A stretch of 23,629 nucleotides of DNA from positions 1 through 23,629 of the IMG/VR virus record IMGVR_UViG_3300031539_011196; one strand, 5' to 3'. Made by a program: the position numbers and the translations under genes. Below are positions 14,402 to 21,839 of this stretch, in pieces; the first letter of the stretch is position 1; every line of letters starts with the position of its first letter. A model generated the notes under the pieces. The model was not told the DNA's origin, made no database searches, and was given only the letters and a program-made list of their open reading frames with translations. The DNA is from a virus.

Positions 14402-16855
14402 TTACTGCCTCGCTAAAGCTTGACTTACAAATTTGGCGTATGATGTATTCTTCAAATACTTGTGCTGCTTCAAGATTTGATCCTCAACACTAAACCCGGC
14501 AAGTTGCTTCTCAAACACCTTATTCGCATCATGATATTTCATCCACCCACTGGTGCGTATGTGCCACAAATGAACAAGATCTATAATCCTGTTTTCATGC
14601 CAACGACTACCCTTAGATAGGCGGAAATAGAAATTGCAATCTTCGCAATTGTGGACCGCTAAACCATTAACAACATATGAATGGTCGCCAGACACCTCGA
14701 AATTATAAACCATCCCAGTATGCTGATTTGAATCAATTTTGGTGACGGTGCCGAATTTAGACCGATTGTGTGATCTATCTGACCTAGTCACCAACTCGAT
14801 ATCATATGGTGGTAATAATTCGGACATGAAATCTGTATCCAATAACTCATCGCCCTCCTTGATATTATTGGCTATTTTCCATACAAACTCTTCACCATCA
14901 CGCACTAGAAATGGATGTTCTGGCGTCACTCCCTTAATTCCTAATCTCCCAGCAACAAAAATATTCAGTATCTCTCCTTTGTAAAAACGCTTTCTCGTTG
15001 TGGCTGGACGAAATCGCCCTTCGTGTGTGTAGAGATATTCTCCATCAACCACATCTGCGATGTCTTTATAACCATTGGCAGTAAGAACATAATTATCTTG
15101 TGCAAAACAGCCATAGCCCCAATAGTCCTCAACGAATCCACCAACTTTCCAGAAAGTATCAGTAAGACAGGCAATACTCCCTCCTTCGAAATAGGTGACA
15201 ATCTTTTCGGCAGTAACGGTCTTATCTACCCGATTGTGTGTATTGATACTGTCTGTCGACGTCTTATCCGCGTAAATTACCCTAGCCCCGAGATGACAAG
15301 AGTCAGCACGATCTAAAGTATCAAAGACCAATTGTGTGTAATGAGCTGGCACCAGGGTATCGGCATCATGAAGCAGCAATTTATCATGGCTAGCACGGGA
15401 AACACCTGCATTAAAAGCCATGCTTTTGTTAAATGGTTTTCCGGGTGTAGCCACAAGCAAATGAGTTAAGCAGCACAACTCATCTGGTTTGAAACAACTT
15501 TGATCATCTTGCTCGGCGGCAATCATCTCGATACAAGGAAATCGCTGAGCCCTGATATTATTTATTGCAGTCATAATAGATTGGTGCCGTCCAATATCCT
15601 TGAACGGGATTATACACGATATCGACGGAACTTTCGACTTGCCAGACGCCGCAATCTTAACAGGCCGATCACCCATAGCGGTGTATTTTGATCGAGCAAT
15701 CTGTAGATGTTTTATGCGGTCCGGGACAGCCGAACGATCGGAATGGATTCTGAAATACTTGGTTGCCCCGTCAACGTCCCAGTAACCCGGTGGCTGCAGT
15801 TTAGCAGCGGCTACTCTTGTCGACCAATCAACATGCTCCATACCGTAATAACCAAAAGCCTCATTGAAATATCCAACTTTGGCAAACGCCCGATCATCCA
15901 AAGCCATCACAGCCCCATGTGGGCGAACGTCAACCCGGATGAGTAGCTTATCCCTCATTGGCTGTTTGACACCTTCAGACGCACCATAAACGCCCGGCTG
16001 GTTCAAACAGAAATGGTGCAGCCCTGTATTGTACATTGTATTAAAGTAGAAATGTTCCCATCCTTTCGCTAAGACCTCAACATCATCATTGAGGAGCAAC
16101 TTACTCGGAAAACGCTGTAAGCAACGCAATAGGCGGTTAGAATTCCCAGCGATCCCCAAGCGAGTCCTATTTCTGAGAATGACAAAGTTGTTCGTCTTCT
16201 CGAGCTTGGTAAAATAGCGATGCAACTCAACATCGGTACTACCATCGTCGCTTATGAAAACAGTAGTCTTCTGTAAATCGGTCGTCCCAACAATAGAGTT
16301 CACCAGTCGCCGAAGCGATTTCGGACGATTAAATGATAATATTCCAACCCCGACACCATTGCTGATCGGGTAGAACATTGTGGATAATGTTTTGTGCAAT
16401 GCCTCTGTGGCACCTCGCTTGAATCCCCTGCCAACTATCTGAGCTTGGAGGCGCTGCCTAGCCCGACTTTCATTAATTTGCCTAGCCCGACTTTTGTTGA
16501 TCCGATGCAAAGTATGTTTAGTTTTCGACGAGACGATACGGTTAGAAGCTGGCTGCTTTTCAGCGTTTTTGGCTTGAGTTAATGCAGAGGCAGCACCCTG
16601 CTCGGCCATAACCAGTGACCTCTTCTTAGCAATTCCAAGTGCCTGGCTGCGTGAAGGATGGTATTTCTTCGGCTGAACAGTTTCCGTCACGGTTGGCCGT
16701 TGAGACGTGCGCAGATGCTTCAGAAACCCTCGTTTGACATAACGGTCAAAGAATGATGGAAGACATATGCTTTTCCCGCGACGTATGATAACCTTCTTAC
16801 CATCAGGACCAACAAGATGTAGATCATAGTCGTGGGAATTTACATAGTCGGGCAC
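14402..16855 (-). CDS. Two-domain family 2-type glycosyltransferase interrupted by a mini-intein
   Basis: An 817-residue precursor starting at GTG 16855 (GGAG 8 bases before; overlaps the upstream gene by 16 bases). Residues 1-50 form a small domain (LHLVGPDGKKVIIRRG), then a basic linker to about 160. Residues 168-400 are a first GT-A domain (GVGILSFNRPKSLRRLV, FISDDGSTD, LLNDDVEV, GYYGMEHVDWSTR). Residues 409-582 plus the part after the intein form a second GT-A domain (SISCIIPFKDIGRHQS, NAGVSRASHDKLLLHDADT). Residues 583-736 are an intein; splicing would rejoin WGYG to CEDCNFYFRLSKG, the ED motif expected to hold the catalytic base, giving a 663-residue enzyme. The likely role is assembly of a glycan with two linkages; donor and acceptor are unknown. 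A duplicated KSRARQ / ESRARQ sits at about 121-134. Confidence 0.9.
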   Translation of the reverse strand: MPDYVNSHDYDLHLVGPDGKKVIIRRGKSICLPSFFDRYVKRGFLKHLRTSQRPTVTETVQPKKYHPSRSQALGIAKKRSLVMAEQGAASALTQAKNAEKQPASNRIVSSKTKHTLHRINKSRARQINESRARQRLQAQIVGRGFKRGATEALHKTLSTMFYPISNGVGVGILSFNRPKSLRRLVNSIVGTTDLQKTTVFISDDGSTDVELHRYFTKLEKTNNFVILRNRTRLGIAGNSNRLLRCLQRFPSKLLLNDDVEVLAKGWEHFYFNTMYNTGLHHFCLNQPGVYGASEGVKQPMRDKLLIRVDVRPHGAVMALDDRAFAKVGYFNEAFGYYGMEHVDWSTRVAAAKLQPPGYWDVDGATKYFRIHSDRSAVPDRIKHLQIARSKYTAMGDRPVKIAASGKSKVPSISCIIPFKDIGRHQSIMTAINNIRAQRFPCIEMIAAEQDDQSCFKPDELCCLTHLLVATPGKPFNKSMAFNAGVSRASHDKLLLHDADTLVPAHYTQLVFDTLDRADSCHLGARVIYADKTSTDSINTHNRVDKTVTAEKIVTYFEGGSIACLTDTFWKVGGFVEDYWGYGCFAQDNYVLTANGYKDIADVVDGEYLYTHEGRFRPATTRKRFYKGEILNIFVAGRLGIKGVTPEHPFLVRDGEEFVWKIANNIKEGDELLDTDFMSELLPPYDIELVTRSDRSHNRSKFGTVTKIDSNQHTGMVYNFEVSGDHSYVVNGLAVHNCEDCNFYFRLSKGSRWHENRIIDLVHLWHIRTSGWMKYHDANKVFEKQLAGFSVEDQILKQHKYLKNTSYAKFVSQALARQ
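14648..15109 (-). other. Mini-intein, 154 aa, inserted in the glycosyltransferase ED motif
   Basis: The segment shows the Hint-fold splicing blocks. Block A is CFAQDNYVLTANGYKDIADV, starting with Cys1. Block B is KGVTPEHPFLV with the conserved Thr and His. Block F is MVYNFEVSGDHSYVVNG. Block G is LAVHN with penultimate His and final Asn, followed by Cys as the first C-extein residue. These match a class 1 intein with Cys1/Cys+1 chemistry. At 154 residues it has no room for a homing endonuclease; the linker between blocks B and F (about residues 85-130) is short and hydrophilic. All key splicing residues are present, so it is predicted to be active. Removing it restores a continuous GT motif. 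Confidence 0.93.
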
Positions 16856-17376
16856 AATTTACTCCAAGCGACAAGAGCATTTTGCTCAAGCGCGGCGAGA
16901 GTGTCAGTGTTCTCAACAATAATTATCCGATCGCACTTACTTTTAAATTTTGGCAAGGAATTTCGGATACTCTCGACATAAGTTTGAACTACCTGCGCAC
17001 CCACCCACTTATCACCGGCCCTGGCCTCACACTGTGCGGGTCTCGAATTCACATATAACACTGCCAACTTGTGCCCATTGCGTTTAGCCCTCCGAAGTAA
17101 ACTCTCAAGTGGCCTAAACTTAGAATTAGCACAATCTAAGACTATCAATTCGGACGAATTACACTCCTCGACTGCTTTCTCTGCCATTGATATGGCAAAT
17201 TTCCAAGATTCAATCCGATAATTCTTTTCGGCTTCGGCTCCGAGGCTATTAATATTGTCCGGTAACCAATCCTCGGGTCGGATAACCCGGACGGGTGGTC
17301 CCATTGTCTTTTGTATTATGATGTCGATGGTTACTGATTTACCACAGGATGGTAGACCACACATTAATATAAACAT
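16840..17376 (-). CDS. P-loop kinase-like ATPase, 178 aa
   Basis: The Walker A motif is at the N-terminus (FILMCGLPSCGKSVTID, residues 2-18), a Walker B-like strand at about 78-84 (SELIVLDCAN) and a probable Arg-containing lid (SRPAQCEARAGDKW, about 111-124). This pattern fits the small P-loop kinases related to polynucleotide kinase, zeta toxin and APS kinase families, which phosphorylate a nucleic acid, sugar nucleotide or small molecule. The substrate cannot be read from sequence. AAGG lies 6 bases before the ATG. It overlaps the start of the glycosyltransferase gene by 16 bases, so a nucleotide-sugar role is possible, but repair-type 5' end kinase activity is equally plausible. No phosphatase domain is attached. 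Confidence 0.75.
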   Translation of the reverse strand: MFILMCGLPSCGKSVTIDIIIQKTMGPPVRVIRPEDWLPDNINSLGAEAEKNYRIESWKFAISMAEKAVEECNSSELIVLDCANSKFRPLESLLRRAKRNGHKLAVLYVNSRPAQCEARAGDKWVGAQVVQTYVESIRNSLPKFKSKCDRIIIVENTDTLAALEQNALVAWSKLCPTM

Positions 17377-17380
17377 TATT

Positions 17381-17986
17381 TTACCTTATCACCTCTACAT
17401 AAAGCGGGATAGGATCATCCCCCAAGGTAGCAAATCGAAAACGACTTGGTTTCAATATAATACTTGGTGAAAACCGATCCCGCCCGACCAAAATAGAATC
17501 CATAATTGCATCGTTTAACGTTTCGATACAGATCACCCGCTGCGTCTCGAGCACTTTCCCAAAAACATCCTGAAGCATACCAGGACCGACAAATTTATTT
17601 AGGCTAATCCTCACATCAGTTAGAATAAACTTTTCGCCAGATATTACAAAATACAGGATTGCCTGCTCAACTTTGATATGTTTAAGAACCTGATATGCCA
17701 TAATGGCCACAGAATTCAAACAAGCATGGGCAACTTCCCACAATGGGTCTTTAGGATCATCTAGTGGGATGGCATTACCATTCCAATCACCCACAAGAAA
17801 TTGAACGTTCTCACCATCACGGCATATCAACAGAGACACACCAGTCTGCCCATAGTGTTCTATAATATAACAAAACATCCCCCGAATTCCCATAAACTCA
17901 TCGATAGGGATAGGTGGGGGCAATGGCAGCAGGGTGGGTAACTCAGATATACCAGACGTTTTGATTGTCATTGGTCTTTTGGACAT
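17381..17986 (-). CDS. Unknown protein, 201 aa
   Basis: Starts at ATG 17986 with AGAGGA 7 bases upstream, overlapping the previous gene by 44 bases. The N-terminus is proline-rich (LPTLLPLPPPIPIDEF). The rest alternates hydrophobic strands and helices (MFCYIIEHYG, VSLLICRDGENVQFLV, ILYFVISGEKFILTDVRISL) and looks like a compact alpha/beta domain without obvious catalytic residues. I recognise no family. It is the first of several minus-strand unknown genes that overlap one another and probably form one operon leading into the kinase and glycosyltransferase genes. Confidence 0.7.
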   Translation of the reverse strand: MSKRPMTIKTSGISELPTLLPLPPPIPIDEFMGIRGMFCYIIEHYGQTGVSLLICRDGENVQFLVGDWNGNAIPLDDPKDPLWEVAHACLNSVAIMAYQVLKHIKVEQAILYFVISGEKFILTDVRISLNKFVGPGMLQDVFGKVLETQRVICIETLNDAIMDSILVGRDRFSPSIILKPSRFRFATLGDDPIPLYVEVIR

Positions 17987-18251
17987 ACCAGCGTCCTCTT
18001 TTCCTTTTCCTGATATCCGGTAAGCTTAGTATTACTAGGCTATTGCGAATCTCATCCTCGTGCATTGTAAACAGCAGTCGAGGAGTATTTTCGAAAGCCA
18101 CTGCTACTTGCTGCTTATCGGCATCGAAATCGACCACCACGCCATACCACGTCCTAAACCAACGCGTCCAGATTACAAAATCCGCGTAAGTCGGTATGTA
18201 ATCAGCAATACTCCTATACACCGCCAGTGGCGGGACTTGTATCTCCGGCAT
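17943..18251 (-). CDS. Unknown small protein, 102 aa
   Basis: A GTG-ATG pair opens the frame; I chose ATG 18251, with AGGG about 9 bases upstream. The sequence (YADFVIWTRWFRTWYGVVVDFD, QQVAVAFENTPRLLFTMHEDE) suggests a small beta-barrel of the kind seen in KOW/SH3-like or Tudor-like modules, rich in Trp and Tyr, with a basic C-terminal stretch (DIRKRKRGRWYV). That would suit nucleic-acid or protein binding, but this is only impression from composition. It overlaps the genes on both sides (by 38 bases upstream, 44 downstream). Confidence 0.65.
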   Translation of the reverse strand: MPEIQVPPLAVYRSIADYIPTYADFVIWTRWFRTWYGVVVDFDADKQQVAVAFENTPRLLFTMHEDEIRNSLVILSLPDIRKRKRGRWYVQKTNDNQNVWYI

Positions 18252-18777
18252 CACGCAATACCCTAATCAATCTGTGTTGAAAGATCTCATAACGATAAGT
18301 ATAACCGTCAGACAAATCCCAACAAATGAATTGCCCTTCCCGATGCGCACCGAGCAGACGCTCGATAATTGCATCTATGGCGTGCCGACCTTCCGTATTC
18401 ACAGCAGCCGGGGGTGTCATCGGTCTACCATTAACCTCAACAGCACGAATTGTCTCTTCTTTCGCCAGCTTTTCGGCAGTCTCTAGTCTCTGCTTTATCA
18501 CCCGGAATCCCTCAAGCAAAATCTGCCGGTGTGACTTTGAGGACGTAATTGTCTGAACTTGGAAATTAGTAGACTTCCTACCATCAGAACCAATAAGATC
18601 CGTTGTTAACTTAATATCCTCCTGCGATTGGTTTAGTCGTATAGATGGATCAAGCTCGTGAAGCACGCGTTTAATATCATTGACTGTGTTAATGATTGGT
18701 GCATCAAAAGCCTCGGCCTGTTGTTGGACCGACTTTTGCCTATTCATCGCTCTCTGGATATTCTCCATCCCCGCCAT
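18214..18777 (-). CDS. Unknown protein, 187 aa
   Basis: Frame from ATG 18777 (MAGMENIQRAMNRQKSV); a second ATG three codons later is also possible, and both lie in a G-rich stretch. The N-terminal 30 residues are Gln/Arg-rich and helical. The middle contains a Ser/Thr-rich segment (QVQTITSSKSHRQILLEGF) followed by a long helix (RVIKQRLETAEKLAKEETI). The C-terminus has the Trp/Tyr-rich stretch FICWDLSDGYTYRYEIFQHR. No known family. It overlaps the membrane-protein gene by 38 bases and the following gene by 38, so it is tightly embedded in the operon. Confidence 0.65.
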   Translation of the reverse strand: MAGMENIQRAMNRQKSVQQQAEAFDAPIINTVNDIKRVLHELDPSIRLNQSQEDIKLTTDLIGSDGRKSTNFQVQTITSSKSHRQILLEGFRVIKQRLETAEKLAKEETIRAVEVNGRPMTPPAAVNTEGRHAIDAIIERLLGAHREGQFICWDLSDGYTYRYEIFQHRLIRVLRDAGDTSPATGGV

Positions 18778-19234
18778 CCCCTATAATAATACCGAGTTCT
18801 GACATTTCATCCTCGTCGGAATCACTCCCAACCATCTTAAGTGTGTGCTTGACCTCTATAATACCATTATATACACCCAAAGTCATCGCCCTCTGAAAAA
18901 TCCTATGCCAGAGATTGGTCATACCCACCAGCGCCAACCATTTAACAAGAATATTATGGGCTGCCGCCACACAGAAATACTCACCCGGCAGAAACCAACA
19001 AAATAACATCGAAACCCATACACTCAAACACCACGCACAGGAAATAATATTGTGTAAAAAAATAAACAGCAACTTAGATGCGGTGCGTGTAGCATCCTCT
19101 GATAGGGTACGCCGAGCCAACCAATTACGAAGGGGAAAGAAGAACTTCGAATCACTGATTATCTCAATCGTACGCTCGACGGCTAGAATTATAAGTATCC
19201 AGCTACCAATAATTATGTATATGTTTTCTGACAT
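18740..19234 (-). CDS. Membrane protein, possibly DUF1360-like, 164 aa
   Basis: ATG 19234 (MSENIYIIIGSWILIILAVE) is preceded by AGGTG at 6 bases; a GTG nine bases earlier is less likely. Three hydrophobic segments are visible: residues 4-20, about 55-82 (LLFIFLHNIISCAWCLSVWV, continuing MLFCWFLPG) and about 87-108 (FCVAAAHNILVKWLALVGMT). The pair of cysteines in SCAWCLSVWV followed by a last helix ending in NLWHRIF recalls DUF1360 membrane proteins found in phages and bacteria. The C-terminal 30 residues are strongly acidic (GSDSDEDEMSE, DGGDGEYPESDE). Function unknown; inner-membrane location is likely. It overlaps the upstream zinc-ribbon gene by 22 bases. Confidence 0.7.
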   Translation of the reverse strand: MSENIYIIIGSWILIILAVERTIEIISDSKFFFPLRNWLARRTLSEDATRTASKLLFIFLHNIISCAWCLSVWVSMLFCWFLPGEYFCVAAAHNILVKWLALVGMTNLWHRIFQRAMTLGVYNGIIEVKHTLKMVGSDSDEDEMSELGIIIGDGGDGEYPESDE

Positions 19235-19524
19235 CGGATGCACCTAAATCGTTTGCGACGAGTTCTCCCTGTTATTTCAATACTCAGAGAAGCACCACAA
19301 ACGGGGCACAACCGTATATCACGTGCACGACTTCTAGCCACTTTAACCAATTCTAGAGGTCGTACTTTTATTTGTGTCCGTGGCTTGAGGGGAGAAGCCA
19401 TTCTCTGTATCGGTTTGGGGCGCAGCTCCTTCTGAACACTAGGCGATGTCCTATTGGGAATTGTCGTAGTCAACCTTTTAGGTGCGATTTTTACATCGCC
19501 CCCGCCGCAGCCGCCGCAGGGCAT
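19213..19524 (-). CDS. Zinc-ribbon protein with N-terminal CGGCG, 103 aa
   Basis: ATG 19524 is preceded by GGGAGA at 5 bases, inside the last codons of the upstream gene, whose stop is separated from this ATG by two bases. The protein begins MPCGGCGGGD, continues with a basic, Pro/Thr-rich disordered stretch (about residues 10-70), and ends in a zinc ribbon: CPVCGASLSIEI ... KRFRCIRCQKTYT. Such proteins often bind nucleic acid or other proteins; the target is unknown. The N-terminal CGGCG motif is shared with the product of the preceding small gene, suggesting a common origin or function of the two. Confidence 0.75.
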   Translation of the reverse strand: MPCGGCGGGDVKIAPKRLTTTIPNRTSPSVQKELRPKPIQRMASPLKPRTQIKVRPLELVKVARSRARDIRLCPVCGASLSIEITGRTRRKRFRCIRCQKTYT

Positions 19525-19526
19525 AA

Positions 19527-19715
19527 TTATCTCCCACTTCGCACAACACGGACACCACCAGTCGGTGTGCTGGGTTTGAAACGTTTAACTTTAGATTTCT
19601 TACCCGCTTCGTGCCGCACGACAATAACTCTATTGGTCATTGTCTTGAGCTTGTTCTTGGGAACATTCCGAGCTACCCGGACGGCCGTGCTCTTTCTTCC
19701 GCATCCCCCACACAT
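19527..19715 (-). CDS. Small basic protein with N-terminal CGGCG, 62 aa
   Basis: A 62-residue protein with a good ribosome binding site (GGGGG, 7 bases before ATG 19715) inside the 3' end of the nuclease gene, which it overlaps by 43 bases. It begins MCGGCGRKST and the remainder is very basic (KNKLKTMTNRVIVVRHEAGK, KSKVKRFK, VRVVRSGR). The composition suits nucleic-acid binding. The two cysteines spaced C-G-G-C could join in a zinc site or disulfide, possibly in a dimer. The next gene starts two bases after the stop and shares the CGGCG start. Confidence 0.65.
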   Translation of the reverse strand: MCGGCGRKSTAVRVARNVPKNKLKTMTNRVIVVRHEAGKKSKVKRFKPSTPTGGVRVVRSGR

Positions 19716-20377
19716 TTATCGGCCCCCATCAAGAATGACTCCGGATCTACATTCGCAGCAAAATCTCTCCACCGGCAAATGAAACACGGCCCAAGTTTTA
19801 AAGACACCATTATCTTATTTTTAGCTTTCCTGGTGTGGACAACATTGTGCGAGATCTCACCACACCGATCGTACTGATCGTAAACAAAATGAGGAAACCA
19901 GAGATGTCCCCTGGGACAAGTAGCTGCCGCAATTATACTTCTCTCACCAAGCGGCTTAAGAAATTCTAAAGCCGCGGTATCAACAGCTACCCAATCCCAA
20001 TTGGGAACAGGCTTGAAGAAAAGGAGAGGTAGGAATTTCAGCTTGTGCTGCTCAGAACATAACTTCGCGTCAAAAGAGGACTGGTGGTACCACTTTGCAA
20101 ATTGGCAGCCTTTGACGTTAGACAACATAGCATCAAGACTAAAATTCTCCCCCTTCTTACACTCAATATTGAAATGACAAAAACGATCGATAGGGATCAC
20201 ATCGCCAGTAAGATCCCTAGCAATAGTATCCGCCATCCGGCCCTCCACACGGCGCCGGCGGAATTCTACACCAGACCAATCAGAAAGAAGATGAGCTATG
20301 CGACGTTCATGGGCCTTAGAGGTCTGAACGTTAGATCTACCCACCTGGCTAGCGGTACGCTGGGGTTTCTTGCTCAT
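19673..20377 (-). CDS. PD-(D/E)XK nuclease, resolvase-like, 234 aa
   Basis: The N-terminal half shows a PD-(D/E)XK nuclease core: helix with Glu (KAHERRIAHLLSDWSG, E24), GDVIPIDRF (D59) and HFNIECKKGENF (E72-x-K74), all in order and at normal spacing. This fold includes Holliday-junction resolvases and restriction-type endonucleases. The C-terminal half has paired cysteines (CPRGHLWF, DRCGEI, CFICRW) that may bind zinc. In the context of gp32-like, UvsY-like and FEN-type genes a recombination or DNA-processing role is the best inference, but restriction or host-DNA breakdown cannot be excluded. The ribosome binding site is weak (TAGAG). The stop overlaps the following small gene. Confidence 0.78.
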   Translation of the reverse strand: MSKKPQRTASQVGRSNVQTSKAHERRIAHLLSDWSGVEFRRRRVEGRMADTIARDLTGDVIPIDRFCHFNIECKKGENFSLDAMLSNVKGCQFAKWYHQSSFDAKLCSEQHKLKFLPLLFFKPVPNWDWVAVDTAALEFLKPLGERSIIAAATCPRGHLWFPHFVYDQYDRCGEISHNVVHTRKAKNKIMVSLKLGPCFICRWRDFAANVDPESFLMGADKCVGDAEERARPSG

Positions 20378-20387
20378 ACTCTATATA

Positions 20388-20672
20388 CTAGGGTAATGGC
20401 CCCGCGTCATGCTCATAGGTAACAACAGTATTCTGATCCATATAATGCAAGACATAATTATCATCAGCCTCAAGCTCAAGATAGGCAGAGACCCGAGGGT
20501 AATTGGCAGAATTCGGAATAGCTGGATTTAGCATTATCCTATGCTCATTACTAAAATTTGTCATCTCACCGATGGTAGCAGGAGTGGAAGTTTCGGCATT
20601 CTTATCTAAGAATTGTCCTGCCAAATCTACAGCAACAAAGTTAACTCGCGCGACGTGAATACCAATAGCCAT
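20388..20672 (-). CDS. Unknown small protein, 94 aa
   Basis: ATG 20672 has an excellent ribosome binding site (TAGGAGA, 5 bases before). The product (MAIGIHVARVNFVAVDLAGQ, ending YMDQNTVVTYEHDAGPLP) has no Cys, is acidic overall and appears to be a small beta-rich domain. I recognise no family. It is 10 bases before the nuclease gene and about 160 bases after the exonuclease gene, in the same direction, and is likely co-transcribed with the nuclease. The 157 bases upstream hold no convincing gene. Confidence 0.65.
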   Translation of the reverse strand: MAIGIHVARVNFVAVDLAGQFLDKNAETSTPATIGEMTNFSNEHRIMLNPAIPNSANYPRVSAYLELEADDNYVLHYMDQNTVVTYEHDAGPLP

Positions 20673-20829
20673 GATCGTCTCCTAGAGAACTTTATTATAT
20701 CTTTTCTGAGTCATCCGCAGATTCGTGGGTTCTCGGCTCTCCGCGAAGCTCATCGGAGCAGACCATAGAACCAATAGTAGGGATGTGGCCGTCGCGATAC
20801 CCGCCACATACCCAAAGACGATCGATATC

Positions 20830-21756
20830 CTAGATGGCAGCCTCTGCCCGCTCAAGAAGAAGCTTGAACGGCACAATCACCCGATCATACTCCCCAACAA
20901 GGCCAGCGATTTTGTGCTTTTTGGCCATTGCCTTGATCTGAGCTTTATTGAATTTTGGCCTGTTTACCAGCACTCGTTGGACATACAAATCATTCTTCAA
21001 CAGTTCCGGATTAAGGGACAAGTCAATCAACAGAAGATTCCTGATGAACACCTTGCGGCCGAGCCCACCGCAAACAGTACAGACAGGTTTCTGTTGCGGT
21101 AAACAGCCATCATGATTCCGCAGAAATTCTTCCCTCTCCCGGAGATTCCTCGCCATCTTGGCACTCTTCACAGGACCGATACCAGAGTATCCAGGAACCT
21201 TATCTGATTTATCGCCGGCTAGGGCTTTGGCAACCGCCGGATCGTGGTCGGTAGCTCCAATGAACTTACCCCTGCCAGAATCAACCATAGGATTCCACAA
21301 TCGAACGTTCTGCATCCGAAAAATAACTTGCTCATAATCCTTATCGGTGGAAACAATAATTAATTCCCGCGGTGATAACGTTCGACAGGCAGAGTAAATC
21401 AGATCATCAGCCTCCATATGATCCTTACTAAACTGCCAAACACCCATCTCGGCGAACATAGCTTTAGCAGACACCTGCGTGTAGATTAAATCGTCCTTGA
21501 TATCTTCGAAGAGCTCGTTTTCGTTCCGGACCTTGTAATCTGCAAGTATCTTCTTGCGCCAAATGGTGTTCTTTTTGGCATCCCAGAAGACGCAAACACC
21601 AGAAGGTTTGAATTTATCCAACCACCCCCACATAAATCGAACCATAACGGTAAAGTGATGTAATCGGGCACCAGACTTCTGCTCTTTCCTATTGGCGAAG
21701 ATAGCCCGATACATCAGATTGCGCGCGTCAACCAACAGTATCGGTGCAGAACTCAC
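20830..21756 (-). CDS. 5'-3' exonuclease / FEN-RNase H-type, 308 aa
   Basis: Removes RNA primers and flaps during replication, as T4 RNase H or the Pol I 5' nuclease do. Motifs: first metal Asp in APILLVDARNLMYR, KILADYKVRN, the acidic cluster DHMEADDLIY, IIVSTDKDYEQV, and the helix-hairpin-helix with acidic ligands GDKSDKVPGYSGIGPVKSAK. All metal ligands expected for the family are there. I prefer GTG 21756 (MSSAPILLVDAR), which has AGGGG 7 bases upstream, over ATG 21771, which has none and abuts a hairpin. An unusual CTVCGG sits in the loop after the helix-hairpin-helix. It follows the gp32-like gene, as replication genes often do. Confidence 0.92.
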   Translation of the reverse strand: MSSAPILLVDARNLMYRAIFANRKEQKSGARLHHFTVMVRFMWGWLDKFKPSGVCVFWDAKKNTIWRKKILADYKVRNENELFEDIKDDLIYTQVSAKAMFAEMGVWQFSKDHMEADDLIYSACRTLSPRELIIVSTDKDYEQVIFRMQNVRLWNPMVDSGRGKFIGATDHDPAVAKALAGDKSDKVPGYSGIGPVKSAKMARNLREREEFLRNHDGCLPQQKPVCTVCGGLGRKVFIRNLLLIDLSLNPELLKNDLYVQRVLVNRPKFNKAQIKAMAKKHKIAGLVGEYDRVIVPFKLLLERAEAAI

Positions 21757-21772
21757 AGATTTACCCCTCATG

Positions 21773-21825
21773 GGACTGGACCCGGGGCTACTATGTGTAT
21801 AAGCCCTGGGGTCCAGCTCCAGTCC
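21773..21825 (-). promoter_or_regulatory. GC-rich hairpin between the gp32-like and exonuclease genes
   Basis: On the minus strand GGACTGGAGCTGGACCCC (with AGGGCT) pairs with AGCCCCGGGTCCAGTCC across a 12-base loop, with one bulge and a small mismatch. It lies 14 bases after the gp32-like stop and 16 bases before the preferred exonuclease start. No T-run follows, so it is not a classical intrinsic terminator; it may limit read-through, stabilise the upstream mRNA's 3' end or modulate exonuclease translation. Confidence 0.65.
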
Positions 21826-21839
21826 TCAAGCCCTAGAGA

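Noticed and set aside
14648-15109. Possibility that the intein segment is an ordinary inserted domain
   Set aside because: All four splicing blocks with Cys1, Thr/His, His-Asn and Cys+1 are present, and excision exactly restores the glycosyltransferase motif.
20682-20876. Minus-strand 64-codon ORF with a hydrophobic stretch (VAGIATATSLLLVLW) in the gap after the exonuclease gene
   Set aside because: No good start with a ribosome binding site outside the exonuclease gene; a small membrane peptide from an internal GTG cannot be excluded but is not supported.
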